Positions 6,271 to 7,501 of a stretch of 7,501 nucleotides of DNA are shown one piece after another. The stretch is taken from assembly GCA_016206515.1 (NCBI GenBank), contig JACQRN010000201.1:1-7501 (forward strand). The letters are read 5' to 3'. Numbering within the stretch: position 1 is the stretch's first letter; each line of letters opens with the position of its first letter. Source of the stretch: Planctomycetota bacterium. Lineage in GTDB: Bacteria > Planctomycetota > SBBH01 > JACQRN01. The translations under genes were made by a program, and so were the position numbers. Below the pieces are notes generated by a model that saw only the letters and a list, made by a program, of their open reading frames with translations, was not told where the DNA came from and ran no database searches.

Positions 6271-6785
6271 CGTTCCTCCTCCCGGGTCAGCGCCCGCCGC
6301 AGCTCCTCGCGGGCCCGTGCCAAGCGTGCCCAGCCCGTGGAGACCGAGATGCCCAGGCGTCCCGCCAGCCTCTCGACGGGCTCCCCCTCCAGGTAGTGCG
6401 TTTCCAGGAGGTGCTGCTCATCGGGCTCCAGCGATGTCAGGGCGTGTCTCACGCGGTCACGCGCCTCTTCGGATCCTCTGTCTGCACGAGGTCTGGTCGC
6501 GCCCGATTCCCAGGGGCTGACCTTGTGCGGCTGCCGCTCACGTCGGACGGCGCGTAACTCGTTGAGAGCCAGGCCCACGAGCCATCCCCAGGGGGAGCCG
6601 CGGGACGGGTCGTATCGTCCGGGCCGGGTGAAGGCGGCCAGAAAGGTGCGTTGCACGATCTCCTCTGCGCTGGGGCCATCTTCGGCGCGGACCCAGGCCC
6701 ATCGGTACAGGGCGTCCCCGTAGAGTTCGACGAGGCGGTGACGTCCGATCGGTGTCGCCGGGTCCATCAGGTTCTTCTCGCTCAT
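6267..6785 (-). CDS. ECF-type RNA polymerase sigma factor (sigma-70 family)
   Basis: The 172-residue product has the two-domain layout of extracytoplasmic-function sigma factors. Region 2 covers about 16-84: LVELYGDALYRWAWVRAEDG, then SAEEIVQRTFLAAF for the helix that grips core polymerase and the -10 element, then PWGWLVGLALNELRAVRRER. After a short acidic/basic linker, region 4 covers about 113-165: LTSLEPDEQHLLETHYLEG, VERLAGRLGISVSTGWARLA with the helix-turn-helix for the -35 element, and a basic tail. Its TGA overlaps the FecR-protein ATG, so the pair is translationally coupled, the standard sigma/anti-sigma arrangement. The start is uncertain: ATG at 6785 is used, but ATG at 6767 (GAGAAG upstream) and GTG at 6836 are in frame and none has a strong ribosome-binding site. 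It probably controls envelope-stress genes, perhaps its own operon. Confidence 0.9.
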   Translation of the reverse strand: MSEKNLMDPATPIGRHRLVELYGDALYRWAWVRAEDGPSAEEIVQRTFLAAFTRPGRYDPSRGSPWGWLVGLALNELRAVRRERQPHKVSPWESGATRPRADRGSEEARDRVRHALTSLEPDEQHLLETHYLEGEPVERLAGRLGISVSTGWARLARAREELRRALTREEER

Positions 6786-6879
6786 GCTGTGCCGTGTCGG
6801 CACCGGTCGCACCGGCTGTTCCAAGAGTACCGTCACGCATGGGAATGTTCGCGTCTCGTGTCACACTCCGACGGAATCC

Positions 6880-6898
6880 AAAAAAAACGCCGCCGTTT
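6880..6898 (-). terminator. Weak Rho-independent terminator-like hairpin
   Basis: On the minus strand the sequence is AAACG, loop GCGG, CGTTT, running into a run of eight T (three of them in the stem arm and five beyond, plus adjacent Ts from the A-run at 6880-6887). The 5-bp stem has only two G-C pairs, so it is weak. Its position would separate the HEAT-repeat gene's transcript from the sigma-factor operon. Confidence 0.3.
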
Positions 6899-6971
6899 GA
6901 CTGGGGTTCGTAAGGTCCTTCTGGACGAGGATCTCGCAGCGTTCTACGGTGTCGAGACGAAGGACGTCGCC
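6897..6971 (+). pseudogene. Relic of an ORF6N-type (KilA-N related) DNA-binding domain
   Basis: The plus-strand frame reads LTGVRKVLLDEDLAAFYGVE and then TKDV. This matches the highly characteristic start of the ORF6N domain, in which 'G..V.LD.DLA.LYGVeTk.lN' precedes 'AVKRN..RFPeDF'. After about residue 25 the match stops; SERPAAG may be a degraded 'ERFPADF', and no further family motif follows in this frame. Upstream there is no ribosome-binding site or usual ATG, only a TTG at 6897. ORF6N proteins are phage- or mobile-element-associated and spread widely by transfer, so this is probably the remnant of a lost insertion. Confidence 0.6.
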
Positions 6972-7127
6972 AGCGAGCGTCCCGCCGCGGGCCGCCCGCC
7001 GGCACGTTGGCGCGCAGGCCGAATTGCCGGGAGCTCGCGAGGAGCGCAGGCCCCCACCTCCGATGGATCTCTCCCCAGCCCTCGAATTTCAGCCGGGTTG
7101 CCCGAGCATGGGCCGGAGCGACGCGGC

Positions 7128-7501
7128 CTACCGCTTCAACGCCCCCTGGATCCGTTCCTGCACGAACAGGGGCGTGACGTCGGGCCCCGGCAGGCGGGCG
7201 AGTCCCAGGGAGGTCGCGGCGGTGCGCCAGATGCGCGGGTCGTTCTCGGCGAGCATTGCCTTGAGCGCCGCGTAGACCGGGGCGTGGATGCGGCCGGCGC
7301 GGTCGATGATGCGTCCGGTGGCCGCGATCGCCGCCTGGCGGATCTCCGGGACGTTCTGGGGGTTCGTGAAGACCCGCAGGAGCGCCTCGTAGGCGGATTC
7401 GTCGCCGGCGACCCCGAGCGCGGCGAGCGCTGGGAGGCGGACCGTGTCGGGCCGGATCAGCGTCCCGGGCGGCTCGTCGACGGCGGCGATCAGCGCGCCG
7501 C
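7128..7501 (-). CDS. HEAT-repeat protein, C-terminal 123 residues (5' end outside the window)
   Basis: An open minus-strand frame enters from the right edge and ends at TAG (7130-7128). It contains PALAALGVAGDESAYEALLR, then NPQNVPEIRQAAIAATGRI, then AALKAMLAENDPRIWRTAA and TSLGLARLPGPDVTP, ending QGALKR. The repeating pattern of two amphipathic helices with an Ala/Leu-rich core, an R-x-x-A-A-x-A-x-G-R-I motif and an 'A-x-x-x-D-x-x-x-R' turn is that of HEAT/PBS-lyase-like repeats. These form solenoids for protein binding and are abundant in large-genome environmental bacteria. No start codon is in the window, and whether the missing part carries a peptidase, cytochrome or other domain cannot be seen. 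It is transcribed toward the sigma operon but separated by 340 bp, so it is probably a separate unit. Confidence 0.8.
   Translation of the reverse strand, partial: GALIAAVDEPPGTLIRPDTVRLPALAALGVAGDESAYEALLRVFTNPQNVPEIRQAAIAATGRIIDRAGRIHAPVYAALKAMLAENDPRIWRTAATSLGLARLPGPDVTPLFVQERIQGALKR

Larger units (their letters stand above)
6786..7127. other. Intergenic region between the sigma factor and the HEAT-repeat gene
   Basis: No complete gene is seen in these 342 bp. The part nearest the sigma gene must hold its promoter. A minus-strand GGAACA (6822-6817) resembles an ECF -35 element and would allow autoregulation, but the matching -10 is not clear. The left-centre part holds the terminator-like hairpin and the ORF6N relic. 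From about 6972 to 7127 I see only GC-rich, unstructured-looking sequence, with no repeats or RNA gene. Confidence 0.5.

Noticed and set aside
6792..6815. CCGGTGC direct repeat upstream of the sigma factor start, possible operator or -35 repeat
   Set aside because: Two 7-bp copies 9 bp apart in GC-rich DNA are too weak to support a binding-site call.
6949..7275. Plus-strand open frame across the right-hand intergenic region
   Set aside because: It is antisense to the HEAT-repeat frame over its second half, has no motif or ribosome-binding site, and is not the frame that carries the ORF6N match.

Overview
This is a GC-rich window (roughly 70% by eye) with tight packing, 4-bp ATGA/GTGA gene overlaps, frequent GTG starts and several exported or envelope proteins. 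That suggests a diderm, high-GC, probably uncultured bacterium such as Acidobacteriota, Planctomycetota, Myxococcota or Eisenbacteria. The phylum cannot be fixed from sequence alone.

Region 1 (1-3388, minus strand) is one compact transcription unit. In reading order it encodes an exported double-zinc-ribbon/TPR protein (3388-2477), an exported alpha/beta hydrolase (2480-1596), a GT-C (GT39/ArnT-like) membrane glycosyltransferase (1588-101) and the first 34 codons of a GT2 glycosyltransferase (104 to the window edge). The junctions are GTGA, a 7-nt gap and GTGA. The glycosyltransferase frame is interrupted by a single in-frame TGA at 548-550 and looks like a gene broken by one substitution (or a base error). 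A GT2 beside a GT-C enzyme fits a lipid-linked sugar donor synthase paired with the transferase that uses it.

Region 2 (3389-3473) is a divergent intergenic region with two 13-bp dyads and -10-like elements on both strands. To its right, on the plus strand, is a WcaJ-type undecaprenyl-phosphate sugar phosphotransferase (3474-4874), the initiating enzyme of exopolysaccharide or O-antigen-like assembly. Together regions 1 and 2 look like an envelope polysaccharide or glycan locus.

Region 3 (4885-6785, minus strand) is an ECF sigma factor followed, through an ATGA overlap, by an unusual anti-sigma-like protein. That protein has a cytoplasmic N-terminus, a membrane segment, a FecR domain, a charged coiled coil and a C-terminal region with four LTxxQ-like motifs, as in Spy/CpxP periplasmic proteins. 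A strong ribosome-binding site and ATG lie inside the FecR gene at its junction with the second half, so it may make two products or be a fusion of two genes. It converges tail-to-tail with the WcaJ-like gene, 10 bp apart.

Region 4 (6786-7127) is non-coding apart from a short relic of an ORF6N (phage/KilA-type) DNA-binding domain on the plus strand and a weak terminator-like hairpin on the minus strand. Region 5 (7128-7501, minus strand) is the C-terminal end of a HEAT-repeat protein that runs off the window.
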